From Kudoa neothunni (taxonomy: Eukaryota > Cnidaria): 64,000 nt of DNA. Location of the stretch: positions 3,100,001-3,164,000 of the forward strand of contig OZ199838.1 of NCBI GenBank assembly GCA_964304625.1, given 5' to 3'. Below, piece after piece: positions 25,601 to 38,457 of this stretch. Within the stretch, counting starts at the first letter, position 1. Each line of letters starts with the position of its first letter. A program made the translations under genes and the position numbers. The notes under the pieces were generated by a model. It had not been told where the DNA came from. It was given only the letters and a program-made list of their open reading frames with translations, and did no database searches.

Positions 25601-28600
25601 GTATACTTGAATATTAAAAATTAAATATATTGAAATAATCTCCATTATTATGTATTATAAATGAAGAATCCTGCAGAATTTACCATTAGAAAATAAAAAA
25701 AAATCAATGCAGTGATTAATACATATCCAATTGAAATCTAATAATCGAACAATCGAATAATAAATGAGGATAATATTATTCATATAATATACTAAAAAAT
25801 ATCGTATTTTAAAAGTTCAAGTGATTTTCCACAAGTTAATAGGTTGGAAGTTTTTAAAAATACTTAATATTTTATATAAATCCAACTACCAAATAAGTTT
25901 TTATTAATTACAATCATAAGAGTATTAAAACTTTATTTTCAATTTATGCTTATATCAGCATGCAGAAAAAACTAAATATTTCCTCATGAAATGCTTCTCT
26001 TCCATTTTTTAAGTTGAATTTAAAACTTCACGAAGATAGATCTGTAAATATCATAGAAAATTATTACCAAGCATATCACGTAACGTATCGTGTCACCAAC
26101 ATGGATAGATACACCCTTCTGAATTAGTCGTTTTGCCACAAGAACATGAGGCAGAGCCTTATCATTGGCGTATTGGGATGGATGTTTGGTAAGACACTAA
26201 CGAATAAACAATGTCAAATGCAGAGTTGTTCGAACCAGCATACTTTGTCGATCTCATAATGGTTGAGCGGGATTTCGTTGTTGAATATTTTCTCTTTTAC
26301 TACAAAGATATGAGTTCCAAGCTGTTAAATCTCAAAATACAGCCAACCAAATGGGACAACACATTTTTGAGTAAGTCGTCGTACGATTGTTCATTAAGTA
26401 GCATACCCAGAATAGTGCTAAATATGTCAACAAAATGAGCATTGACAATTCGAATAAAACTAACTTTCCGCATGATTTGGCCAAGCTAGACCAGTCATGT
26501 CGAATCATATCCAATCCTTTGATTTCCACTTTGGCAGATACTTCGTCTATTAGTTTAATGCACACATGTTATGCTGAGTAATCTCCAAGGCAAAATTACT
26601 GTTGTCCTCTATTTTTATATTCAAAGCCGCATATCTACATGAGTAATTAGTTATAGTAACCACGTAAATTGATAAATCAATAACTTTTTCTTCCTTAACA
26701 ACAAAAATGGCTTATAAATGCCATCCATTTCAAATTCAAGATGTTGATAACATCGGCTGACTTTAGTTTTTATCTAAATTCAAAGGATTCATCAGAATCC
26801 TAATGGTTGTCTACATTACCTCTCGTCCGATATCCTTAACAACTGCTATCTCATTGCAGTGTGTATTGATCATGAGTGAATCGGTGTCTCCATAGATAAT
26901 TTCGTATCCCAACGATTCGACAAGCTCCTTGGTTTTACGGAGAATCTTATCAAATTAGACAATAACTTTGGGAAATAACGGAGAGTTAAGGTACGTTTCT
27001 TCCATGAGCAGTGATGAGAGCCGCAATGTGACTTGCTTGAAATCTCGACCCAACAAACCCCAAACAACCATACATACTACGTAAAATCATAGTTTACGGC
27101 GCCTTAACATAACATTAACGGGATACCTGTTGGCGGTAAGTTTTAAGGCTTTTTGTCTTATATCCAACTAAATCAATAATTCAGATATAAGTTAGGCGTA
27201 AATAATTGGAGCTTTATTTGAAAAAATCTATCAGATTACTTGTTGTAAATTTTGAGGATTTTTTTCGGATAGAATCAATTTTTTTATATCTTTTCGTCGA
27301 TCAACCAACTTTCTTATTTCTCTCGGAAGAATTCCGGCCTTATCTCCACACGAATATGTGTTCAAGTTGAGGTTGGATTCCGTCTCATCGTCATCATCTC
27401 TACGAGGCACAGTGGAAAAACACACATTATATTCTTGGATAATCGATGGATACAAACTATTAAAATCCATCAACAAAATGTAATTTCGGTAATAGCCTAT
27501 TTATGATGCATTATGATGATGACGTTTTCCAGTATCAGCGGTACCTTTTTTTGGTTCTAACACCAAGCCTCCCTCATATTTAGGTTTATAACTAAGTGTG
27601 GTTTTATTTCTAATGATTTTGTCTGGAAATATTGCATTACTACAGTAAGTCGTAATTAACTCATGAGAAGACGATGTACCAACTCACTTTTCCACAAACG
27701 CATGCAATAACAAATATTCATTACGATCTGCCCGTCCACTATTGAAACATTTTGACTAACGGGGTAAAAATAGCGGTTAAATATTTCGTTGTATAACAAC
27801 GTCAAACTTACCAAAATAAATCCACATATTGAGGTCAGTTGTAGAAACAATGGTAACAACTAAGCAACATATTTAGTCTGTTAACTAAATTAAACATAGA
27901 GTTGACTACCTGCAACGAATCACATAAATTATCAAACAACTCGGTGTCCGACATCAAACTAACCATAACATCCTTCACATCGATAGACGACAAGGATCCA
28001 GTATTCTGAGTCTCGTCGAAAGTAACGGCACTGAATGCCAATTTGTTTTTCAAATTGACATCATAATTGTAATTGGAAACCAACTTTCTGCCAATTTCTA
28101 AAAAAGCTTTAAATATTATCGAATAAAAGTACGATTAATAACCATAGATGGATTGATTTGAAAGGGAAGGTATCAACTCCTTTATCATTGCATTCAAGTC
28201 CACAAAACACCGGCCCCACGGCAGCTTATCAATAAAATTGAGATGAAGTCTTTTGATTTCCACTGCATTTTTGTAGCGTCCCAATTTTGAATAATCGTTT
28301 CGATCCAACACTTTAAGTCGATACAGCAAATTCTTCAAGGTAACATCGTACAGTTTATAACCCTAATCATATAGCCAAATTAAAATAATCTCAGTCATCC
28401 GAATACATGTTATATTTAAACGTTTTTCATGTTATATATATATATTAAAAATAAGTGTCACTATTAGATTTATTTAATTCATTCAATATAAAGCGTGTTA
28501 AAATCTTCAATAAAAAAATATAATTTATAACTTTCGATTTAATGATTGAATATAACTAATTAGATTTTCTTCCGTACATTTAAATAAATTTGTAAACAAT

Positions 28601-31600
28601 CAGTCTGATTAAATATTAGAAATAAAGTTAGAACGAGTACACAATAATTTATATGCGTTTAAATAAAAAAATCGCACGATTTACAGCGTCCTAATTTATT
28701 TGAACGACGTAAAGCAGTCGCTATATTAGAAAACAAAATGTATTTTTTATATAATAAATCTGAGCGACATTATTTACGTTTAAATACCAATAAGACGTTA
28801 ATAACTAAATTAAATTCAACTTATTTAATCGAAAAATAACGTCTAAACAAAAATTTACTCATCCCAACGTTCCATAAATTACGTAAAGATAAGTTGAATT
28901 TGGCGTAGGAATAATAAATATTTATTTTTGTTGAAAATAATCCATAAATTAATCTCAACAAAAAGAGATTACACTTAACCATCAAACACAAATTTTTATA
29001 ATTTAATAAATTTTGAATTTTATGCCTGAAAAAATGTGATTATTCATTAAAACCATAAATTTAACCAACTTCGCGATTTTTCGAATTATAAAGTAGACAA
29101 AGTATGGTTGGTAATCCCAATGGGGAATCAAAAATTGAAATATACCAAATCCTGTCACAGGAATCAGTTTTCTGTTTCAAGTTCAAGTTCATATACAAAT
29201 TCATTATTTGTTTATATTTATATTATTTTGGTTTCATTTTTATGATTGCTTTTCGAAAAAAATTTTTAATCCAGCCCTAGAAGTTTAAGAAAATCAAAAA
29301 TTTGGCTCGCCAACTAAAAACATTGGTTACCCCTGTATAAAATAATAGAAAGCAATGGAACACTGTAATTTTTTAGTCAGATTAAATAAATAAAAATGAA
29401 ATTCGAAATTGATATTAAATAACTTGTGTATTTTATCAATTTTTTAATAATCTTTAAAGAAATCAGTGTTTATAAGGTTTAAAATTATTAAATTAGATGT
29501 TAATGTATTTTCCTAACATTACAAAATTTAAAATAGCTAGGATGGTACAATAATCAATTAAGTTAGAAATTTGATTCAAATACAAAATACATACGATGAG
29601 AAATTCTGGATTAGTTTCGGCCATTAAAGCCAAAAACCAATTCAATAATTGCGATTCATTGTTAGAAATGTGAAATTCGTCAGCAATCCTCATCATTTTA
29701 ATCCTTTCCAAACTTTCTTTATTGTAACACTCAGCATTAACCCCAATGTGTCGTTTGACGGAGTTTGTTTCGGTAGAGTGAAATCGAAGACAAATAATTG
29801 AAATATTTTTTTCAGTATTATTTGAGATGGGTTGTGTTGATATTTTATGCTCCATATGAACCGCGAGAAACATTTTAGTCTAAAAATACAATTTCAAATC
29901 TATTTTATTGAACAAGATACAATCTCTAACTTACATAATCCACAGACGAAGGCAATTTGTTGAGTTTATTCGAGTCTATTACCACCATAACGTCATCGAG
30001 TTTTTCCACTTTGAGTTGAAGGTTACACCATGTGTCAATTTGACCAGATTGTTCTAGAAAATTTTTTAACGCGACTTTGAACTCCTCTTTTATTACTGCA
30101 GTTGGTAAGCGCCAACCATTGGGGACCTTTTAATTTTGTAGTCAAAATGAAATGCTCCAAACTAAAAAATATTTTTAAAATGTAAATATCGATAAATAAT
30201 TTTTAGCATATTATTCAAACATTACGTAATTCCTTAATCTATTAGAGACTACCAAAAAGGGTAAAAAAAGGCGCGGTTTATACGATAAACGCTGAATCTC
30301 ACACAAAATTAATACAGTGCAACCTCGGAGTTCGACCAAAAATTTTGAGTCAGAAACACTTTTGAGTTCTAGCACACGGAAAGGGTATTCAGAACAAATC
30401 CAGTAGGAGCAAAAAAAATAGAGACGACCAAAAATTCTAGAAGGAAATTCGCGCAATCAAATTGTGCGAACGTCATTTAAGGAAAACCCTTTATAATATA
30501 TCGTTTGGCGACCAACAAGTATTTATTCTATGTAACATGTGGATTATAAAGGTTGTAATCCATCAATCATGTGCGTGATTGAGAGCAGAGCGGCCTGGCA
30601 CCACATCCTTTTATTGCTAATAACGCAGGTTCGAATCCCAGTTTTGAACATGTGTTCCATAGTATATCTCATTTTTATTATTATTAATATTTATTTGTTA
30701 TATTTTATAAACATGAGGCATGCTTGCTTTTTTAATAAATAAGAATAAAAATAGTCATTTATTTGATGAGTGATGTGAATTAAACCAATTTTCATTATTT
30801 GACAAGAGGAAATTGATTCGGAGTTCGAACACACTTCTAGAACGGATGATGGTCAAAGTCCGAGGTTGCACTGTACGAAATGAAACTTGGAATTTGAAAT
30901 TTTTTTTAATAATAATAAGTTGGTTACAAATAGTTTATATAATTGATTATTCACAAAATTTAAAGTTTAGGTTGTTTCAGTTTCATTTCTTAAAAACTCA
31001 GCGAAAGCAACAACAAACTCACATTTATTAGTTAAAAACTCTTTACTTATCACAGAAAAAAATTCAAAGGATTTTTAGAAAGACAGCATAAATTCTACCA
31101 TCGTATAACGAATTATTATTCTAAGACATCATCATAAACCCAAACCTCTTAATAAAAACTAAGAACGCAAAAAATATAAATTATTTAAAATCATAAAACT
31201 CATTAAAAATTATAAAATTTGTTCGAAGAACAAAATTAGGCGCAAAAAAATAATAATTAGTCTAAGATTCAAAATTATAAACCTTCCATATAACCATAAT
31301 GCGACTGAAATTTCTATGAATGAATTATATTTTAAATAAATATGGTAATATAGTAGATAAACTATATGATTCACCAGAAAAAAACTTATTATCTATTTCC
31401 CTGCGACGCAAGGGGGAAAATTATAATTAGGGATCACCGTTATTGATGGAATTCAATTAAAATCGATTTTCGTCGTTGAATTTTTAAAAAAGTTTCGACA
31501 TTTATTTTTCATGAACAGTTGAAATATCTCGTTTTAATTTGAAAGGGGTAGTAACTGGTGGGAAATTGATATTTTTCTTGTTGAATGGATCGACTTAGCG

Positions 31601-33818
31601 GAGATGTAAAACAAATTAGCCTGTAAATATTGCCAAAAGAAATTCACTTCGACAAAATAGAAATCACGAGAAAATAAAGTCAAAGAAACTAAACTCATTA
31701 AAAAAGCATTTCAAGACATTTCTCTTCCGGTTATTTTTTTAGAAATAGAAAAAATGGCAAGGTTACGAAAAATTGAGAAAAAATAGGTTTCTAATATTGT
31801 TCTCCCATTATTGCCATTTGTTAAAAAAAGATTTGGGGGATTTCTCCCAATTTTTTTAAATTAGAGCTGCTCAACATAAGCGCATACGCAATGCTAAACC
31901 AACAATAATAAACATCGATTTTAGTCACCGAATATTTTAGAAATGGACACCTCTAATTAAAATTTATAATCGATTGTGACGAATTAACTTTAAATTTATA
32001 ATTTCCTCCGTATAAAGAAACATATTTAATTTATTTTAACGTTTATAGATAATTTTTAAAAAATATTATAACAAATTTTCACACAATATCCTATAGATCT
32101 GTTTACCGTTCATCGAAATTTAAAAACAACTAACCATCAGAAATAATTCGATATTTTTAGTACAAATTTAAAAATCACGAATCGAAATTAGGATTATACA
32201 AAGACAGATATTCATTACTTAAAATTATCTGTGAAATTATTCAGATAATAATGAATTTAAAACACTTACTATAGGCTGCGAAAAAAAATCTTAACGAATG
32301 ATTTTCATCAAACTAAAAGAGAAAAAATCTTACCATGAATTTGTAACGCCATAGAGATGGTCAAAGTATTCTCCGCTATAATCAGCCACTGGTAATGGAG
32401 GAAATTTTGACTAAATTTATGACTAGTTATCTAACTATTCGCTTATTACTGAGATTACAGAATATGTCACTCGGAGATAGTTTTGTTTCTCGAATATTGT
32501 AGCCTCGTTGTTGGAGGACGAATACGCGAAATCCTTGGATACTACCTCATGTCGGAATGATGTGACGGAATGTTTCTTTAGTAACAGTCCAACTTCCTAA
32601 CAAAAGCAATTAGGCATAACAACCTGTGGCCTAAATATATGATATACCGTCACAATATTGGTCCGATCGTCTTCCTATATGAAATTAATTAAGAAAGCTC
32701 ACAATAAATGCTGTAAACATTATTATTTTTCAGATGGAAATATAACTGGCGAGGTATATCCTCAACCACCACACTACAATTGTACAGCTTTCCAGATGGA
32801 AGAAAGACTTTTCCAAACAAGTAAACATTAGTGTGGCTAGGTCGACCTTTTTGGAAGGGCGCTTTCGCTTCGATAGCATCGAACCAATAAAAAAATACTT
32901 TTTCTACAGATTATATAGTAAAAAATACAAACACCCATCATATATAACTGTCAGAATCGAGAATATCACACAACTTTGGAACAGTGGACGGTTGATCACG
33001 AAGCGAAGACACACTCTCAACCTCTACAACCAAGTCCTCTGCAAATGCTTCATTCTATCGATCACACTTACAATCAATAATACAAATCAAAGTTCCTCTA
33101 TACCGATGACATATTCTCAAGTATACTGTTGAGTATAGCATCGGTTTCCAATTGTTCGCTCATGTCCACAGATTTCTGTTCGTTGTGGTGGTTTTTAATG
33201 CCAAGATCAATAGCAGATGGCATCAGTTTAGGTATTTTGGGAGTTATATTTTTATCACTTGTCCCATCATTGTCATGCGACGATCGTTTAAACATGTCAA
33301 TCACACTTTCCAATTCTTTATTTGACACAGTACCATAGTAGTCGTCGATTTCATCTATGATTCAATTATAGATTGCTGATGAGCAGTGGAGTGAAATGTA
33401 TGATATAGTGTACCATCATCTACAATCCAATCTTTCAGATCATCGTCGTGAGAAGGTTTTAGGAAAAAATCCGCCCCGCTGTTTGTTCGCTGTTCGACTG
33501 TGTAATCAGATTCGATGTCGGAAGTGTCCTAGGAGTTGGGAATTAGATGGGGTTAAAATTGAGGCAGTGAAGCATTATAATAACAATAATAATAATAATA
33601 ATGAGGTGGTTTAGATGTTCAAACCTCAATAACAACTTTCTTTCCAGTTTCTCTAGCCTCTCTGTGAGTTTTATGTTATCACTTTTTTTAATTACAAATT
33701 TTAAATACTTAATCTTATCGAGAAGCTTTTTCGCTTTTTCCTTTTTTGAGGTCATCCCTATTGTAGGTAGCTTTATGTAGGCAACTGTCCGCGCCTTTAT
33801 GCGCCCGTGTGAAAACAT
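22623..33818 (-). CDS. POLA1: DNA polymerase alpha catalytic subunit (POLA1)
   Basis: Replicative B-family polymerase that extends RNA primers made by primase. Exons run from about 33.8 kb to the TAG at 22623. Pieces in order: N-terminal LKDWIVDDGTLYH (POLA1 DDWIVDDDGIGY); FFYWFDAIEA, NVYLFGKVFLPSG and DIPRQLYFHLK near 32.7-32.9 kb; SGEYFDHLYG; LKGPQWLAL; inactive exonuclease part (29.5-29.9 kb); SKLGRYKN and RCFVDLNAMIKELI; motif II MDFNSLYPSIIQEYNVCF (about 27450); GILPREIRKLVDRRK; MYGCLGF; motif I YGDTDSLMIN (about 26900); KGLDMIRHDW; SAMQRAYHLSEM; SRLCECIEG; two C-terminal metal-binding cysteine clusters (CYNQSC/CDYC and CNNPIC/CPSC); end NLEEIYCYM. Most introns are about 26-60 nt, but three are large: 23768-26067, 28363-29594 and 30162-32333. 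The VGHN exonuclease block was not found. The start (ATG 33818 or 33758) and the first splice are uncertain. Confidence 0.9.
24478..25331 (+). mobile_element. piggyBac-like element, internally deleted, inside a POLA1 intron
   Basis: The left end is TTAA followed by CCCCTAGTAGGTGACTTTGG (24478 onward). The right end, GTCACCTATTACTATTAAGG then GTTGA, is its imperfect inverted copy, with a degraded TTAA. A plus-strand frame near 25060-25130 gives RRDKQVCDVCNNSICNEHS, the C-terminal zinc-binding tail of piggyBac transposases. The catalytic core is absent, so this is a non-autonomous relic of about 850 bp. It lies antisense to POLA1 within the 2.3 kb intron 23768-26067. Confidence 0.65.
30315..30873. 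mobile_element. pogo/Tigger-like MITE inside a POLA1 intron
   Basis: The ends CAGTGCAACCTCGGAGTTCG and (inverted) CAGTGCAACCTCGGACTTTG match at about 22 of 24 bases. Each end abuts TA (30313-30314, 30874-30875). No transposase frame is visible in 559 bp, so it is a non-autonomous copy of the Tc1/mariner superfamily, pogo/Tigger branch. It lies in the 2.2 kb POLA1 intron 30162-32333 and contains a tRNA-like sequence. Confidence 0.75.
30584..30638 (+). repeat. tRNA-like sequence (A and B boxes) within the MITE
   Basis: A box AGCAGAGCGG at 30584 and B box GGTTCGAATCC at 30628 are spaced 44 nt apart, as in tRNA genes. The T-arm and acceptor do not pair well, so a working tRNA is unlikely. A short tRNA-derived SINE inserted into the MITE, or captured by it, is the likelier reading. 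Confidence 0.45.
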
Positions 33819-34612
33819 TGATTGATTTTATCAAAAGTCTGTATCGTTAACATTTCATTCTTAATAGACTTTTTTTAAAGTTATCATAATTTATGTTTCA
33901 AAATATGCAAGGTTGCAAATTTTAAAATTATGGTCAAATCCATTTGAATGTGTTACTGTCCTTAGAAATTAGTTTCGCGTCCATATTTATATAATTCTTA
34001 ATCGAATCAATATTGGTTATTGAATTGCGGGGATTTAATCTAGTAATTGTTCCAGTGGAAAATTCGTACTAATACTGAAATGAGGAAGAAGTCGCACTAC
34101 ATCGTTTATTTTCGGGCGTGTTTTTAATAGGCAGTGGCTATTGCAAGAGGAGGGAATTACTCCTAAACTAACATGTTTATAAAAATTCAACTTCATTTTC
34201 CTAATGAATGATTTTTTTGCTAAAAAGTTAAACTATTTAAAGAAATCCAAGACAACAAATTTTCTTATTTTATGATAATGAATTCGGTGGTTAAAAATTA
34301 TTTTTAAATCTTTCATTTGCATTTTTTAAGTTATAAATATAATTGCATTTGTCCTAATTCTGGGTAATATGGATAGTCCAAAGTGAAACATCAAAAATTA
34401 CTAATGTAAATTTAGTGGGATGCGTATGATTCAAGCAGCGCTATAACGCCTAAAGTGATAGGATAGATAATGCGCTGTTTACATAACCCCTAAATTGTTA
34501 TATTTTTTTCTTTTGCGAGTCTAATATTCTACATATTAATTGAGTTTTCTTTTCGATATATAATTAATTTTTTTATTTTTAAAGAAATACCAACAACTGT
34601 TAATGTGGACAC
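33819..34612. other. Intergenic, A+T-rich
   Basis: Upstream flank of POLA1. No coding exon, RNA gene or repeat is recognised before the SINE tail at 34613. Confidence 0.45.
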
Positions 34613-35067
34613 TTTTTTTTTGTCTACAGGGTAAAACCCCTGGCGCAACTTATTAAGTTGTGGAATTCTGGTTGGTCAGACCTCTTCCATTAACGCTTTA
34701 GGCACCGCAGGACGTAACATGAAACCTCGTCGCTTATCTTTATGTGGTAGTGTGGGACTTTAATTCATTAAACATCCTCGTCTCAGGGCGACCACTACCC
34801 CAAACCCTATCCTATCTATCCCTTTAAGGACGTTGGCTCGGTGGGGACTGCAAATTACTTGCCTTTCGATGGGTTCCGGAGATTCAAACTCCTAGTCATA
34901 CTCACTCCACTTCACAGCGAACGCACACTTTAACCACAGCTCCTAAGTAAGTAAGGGATAGAGACCCACCGACACGGAAGCATTAATCTGACCATCGGCG
35001 GATTCGAACCATTACCTCAAGGTTCTGAGTCCGAGTGTCACACCGATATGCTATCTGTCCTCGGCCG
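34613..35067 (-). mobile_element. tRNA-derived SINE, about 455 bp
   Basis: A distinctly G+C-richer block on the minus strand. The head at about 35067 has A box TAGCATATCGG and B box GGTTCGAATCC. A long unrelated body follows, with blocks such as GGAGCTGTGGTTAAAGTG and CACCGAGCCAACGTCC. The 3' end carries the small palindrome CAACTTATTAAGTTG, then CCTGTAGAC and a run of nine A (34621-34613). The order head, body, poly(A) is that of a tRNA-derived SINE. The tRNA head does not fold into a good cloverleaf, so it is not a tRNA gene. No clear target duplication was seen, and no partner LINE lies in the window. Confidence 0.7.
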
Positions 35068-35112
35068 AATGTTTAAAAATGGTAGCCAGAGAAGAAAACG
35101 TGATATTAACGT

Positions 35113-35200
35113 TTAACCCTCGATGCCAGTGAAAAATTTCATCCTCTAACGCAGTGATTCCCAACTTTTTTTAGCCGTAACCCACGTTAAGATCGTAAAT
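35113..35200. mobile_element. Two stray transposon ends: piggyBac-like and hAT-like
   Basis: TTAA at 35113 followed by CCCTCGATG resembles the piggyBac-like end at 48159 (TTAA then CCCTCCGATG). Forty bases on, CAGTGATTCCCAACTTTTTT (35152) is a textbook hAT terminal repeat preceded by CTCTAACG, which fits the usual hAT target pattern (nTCTAnAn). Partner ends were not found for either, so both are probably broken or diverged. Confidence 0.45.
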
Positions 35201-36889
35201 GTTTAATCGAATTTAACGTTAACAATTTTAATGTTTTAGTAATATTTATATCCGGTATTATATATAACGAAAATATTATAATGATTGGAACCGTCTACGT
35301 TTATAAAAATTATTTTTAATTTATTAATTTAAAAATTTTATTTAGCATTAATTTTACTTGTGCTTTTCAAACTTGAATATTGTTTTCTATACTAATACTA
35401 TTGAACCGTCACGCTTGTCTTGTGTCGACTTATCACTCTTTTTATTTAATTATTTCAGCCAGCTTATTATATTTAAAATGATCGTTTAAATGTATTTCAT
35501 TTTCAATGATTATTTTTTGTTTTTTTGACCCGATGGTATCATGTATGAAGTTACGAACTACTAGTCTTGAAAAATTTCTCGTTCGAATATTCAACGCAAA
35601 GAATACAATTTTGTTGATACATAATTTTGTTCTATTCAAAAAAGTTTGAAAACAGCTGAAGCATGTTTTTTGTAAATCAAATAAATTTAAATGTATATCA
35701 AATTCATTCGAATATAACTAGTTATTACCTAATATTAATACTTTTTAATGTTTCAGGCATTTAAAACAAAATTTATTCAGTTAAAGAATTTTTTTTCTTC
35801 TAATTTAAAAAAATTAATATAATTATTAATTTAATACTAGTATCTATTTGATGAAGGTACGAGTAATCACATTAATAAATGACATACCAGTTTGGTGTAG
35901 TATTGTATGATGGAGATCTATTTAAATATAACACTAATTATATTGTTTGCATTAATATAAAAACAAATGTTTAAACACAAAATATAGTTATTTATTTTTA
36001 ATAACTATAATAAGAAAATTAATCATGAATAAAATCAAATATAATATCCATACCAGAGTTATATATAGCAGCAGTTAGGAAATTTACATTTTTATTAAAA
36101 TTTTTAAATTAGACAAACATTATTGCTACATTAAATTATTTGAATTTATGATTTTTGTACTAATTTTGGAGTTTCTGGCAAAATTTTAATTCATTATTTT
36201 TCAACCGCTGTCATGACAATTTAATTTTCTTAATCTAAATACGTTACGCAAAATCAAAAATATGTTTGAAAACATGCGGATAAAAATTTATGTGCAATTC
36301 CATTTTATTTAAAATTATTCATTGAAAACTTTCTTCAATTAGAAATAACATATATTTTATTAATTAAATTTATATGTATATTAATTTTCTTTTTGTTAAA
36401 TTATCTAATTAAAAAGTTTATTTCGTCGATTATAAATAATATGACCGGCATAAAAGGATAGTAAAAAAATATAGTTAGGATGTGCAGATTATATTTTCAA
36501 GAAATATCAAAAAACACATTATTTTTTAATAAAAATCTTTAATTTCATATGAAATGATGATATTATTTTATAAAATTCTTTCTATATGAGAAATCCGGGC
36601 GAATAATGCTTTCAATGTCTAGATTTGGGTTATCAAATCAGCGAGTGAACTGAAGTGTTTGAAAATACCTTCAAGTTTTAATAGCTAAATTAAATAAAAA
36701 GTGTTCTACATGAACCCCACTTAACTCGAATGATAACTATCATTTAAGCACATTAATTATTTTGGGTTTTATTGAATTTTGGTAAGCCGAAAACTCCAAA
36801 TATAACTTTTGTTAGAAAAATCCAAGAAAATAAAATATAACAATAAACTATAGGATAACAAGTGACAAAAGGAGGCAGTAGATTTATAA
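35201..36889. other. Intergenic, A+T-rich
   Basis: Perhaps the decayed body of the hAT-like element starting at 35152. A 65-codon minus-strand frame at 35442-35639 has no recognisable domain. No other feature is supported. Confidence 0.4.
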
Positions 36890-38317
36890 TCATAGCTTTT
36901 TTAGGATAATGGCCGAAGAACCACCTCCACCATTACAAATAGCAGCAACTCCATACTGATCCTTTTTCAGACGATGTACAAGATGAACAACGATTCTAGC
37001 ACCGGACATACTAAAAATATCAAAACCGTTACTATTCAACACAAAAATTAAAACTTTACCCAATAGGATGTCCCATAGAAACCGCACCACCATCAATATT
37101 TACTTTGGTGGGGTCGAGTCCCAGTTCCTAGTGAGGAAAAAAAGATAAAGCGTACCTATAGCAACTAATATAATGTGATACTTTTATATTGGCTAAAACA
37201 ACAGCACTAAAAGCCTCATTCACTTCCCAGTAGGAGATATCTTTGATGGTGAGATTGGCTTTTTTCAGGGCATTTCTGATGGCGATAGAAGGTGCGATTC
37301 CAAAATAGAGTGGATCGGTAGCGCCATCTGAGTAGGAGATAACTTGAGCGAGTGGTTTGATGCCTTTAGAGAGGGCGGTTTCAAGCGACATTAAAACAAC
37401 AGCAGCAGCTCCATCATTGAGTTTGCTTGCATTGGCAGCGGTTATTGTACCGTTGGTTTCGAACACGGGTTTTAATTTGAGAATTTTTTCACGCATAAAT
37501 CTTTGAGGTTCATCATCGCAGTTTACCACCACGCTGGATCCATTCTTGTCTTCAATAACACAAGGAACAATTTCCACATTGAACACATTAGACTAATATT
37601 AATCGGCACTGCGGTAAACACCAAATTCTCAATTAAACAACAACAACAATTACATTCATAGCATGATTGGCGCGTTCATAAGAATCAATAGCAAAGTTGT
37701 CTTGGTCAGCTCGAGAAATGTTATATTTTTGAGCCAACTTTTCGGTACACGAGCCCTACATGTTTCCACCAATTTAGATTTACTATATATTTCAAACACC
37801 ATACCATATGAATTCCATTTACAGCACATGTGATACCATCATTTAGAATGGAATCAGCCATCATTTGGCCGCCATATTTTGGCACAGCTCTAGGCACAAG
37901 AAACGGCGCGTTGCTCATACTTTCCATACCACCAGCGATTACAATTTTCTATCCACAATACATTCACAACTACTGAAACTTAAACACATGACAACTTACA
38001 TGGTCTCTCAACGCGATGCTTTGACTTCCAAGTATTATTGCTTTGAGCCCTGAAGAACATAATTTATTTATTGTTGTGGCATCTGAGGTAAATGGAATTC
38101 CGGCTTGGAGAGCAGCTTGGCGAGCGGTTCCTTGTTTGCAGTTGGCCTGCAAACAATGACCCATGTATACTTCACAGATTTCTTCGGGATCTAAGTCGAT
38201 AGTTGAGTAGGCTTGTTTGATCGCCAAACCGCCTAGCTCTACAGCTGTTTTCGACTTCAATGAACCATTAAATGAACCAATAGGTGTTCGTACACCACTC
38301 ACAATCACCACCGCTTC
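36890..38317 (-). CDS. ACAT1: Acetyl-CoA acetyltransferase (thiolase, ACAT1-like)
   Basis: Thiolase II family; condenses two acetyl-CoA to acetoacetyl-CoA or runs the reverse, usually in mitochondria (ketone and isoleucine breakdown) or the cytosol (mevalonate entry). The readable protein begins [20 protein letters not shown] (family: VIVSATRTPIGSFLGSL) at an exon edge (38317), so the true start, with or without a targeting peptide, lies in an unrecognised upstream exon. Seen in order: [14 protein letters not shown] with the acyl-accepting Cys, [61 protein letters not shown] with the catalytic His, [10 protein letters not shown] and [11 protein letters not shown] with the second catalytic Cys. 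It ends ILKKL at 36890. All catalytic residues are present. Introns are about 45-80 nt. It shares a short gap with the end of SSRP1. Confidence 0.9.
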
Positions 38318-38457
38318 CTACACACAAGTACACATTATTTAATTGAAATTCGTCGACTATAATAATTATTTTTCAATTGTTGGTTAATAAGATAAATATT
38401 ATTCTTTAATTTTTAGTTAATTGGATAATCAATAAATAATACCATAAAACAGTACAC

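Noticed and set aside
30584-30638. A functional tRNA gene
   Set aside because: A and B boxes are good, but the T-arm and acceptor do not pair, so it is listed only as tRNA-like.
32833-33132. Plus-strand ORF of 99 codons
   Set aside because: Antisense shadow of the POLA1 exon containing FFYWFDAIEA and NVYLFGKVF.
34990-35067. A functional tRNA gene on the minus strand
   Set aside because: The head pairs poorly and is followed by a long body and a poly(A) tail, so a SINE explains it better.
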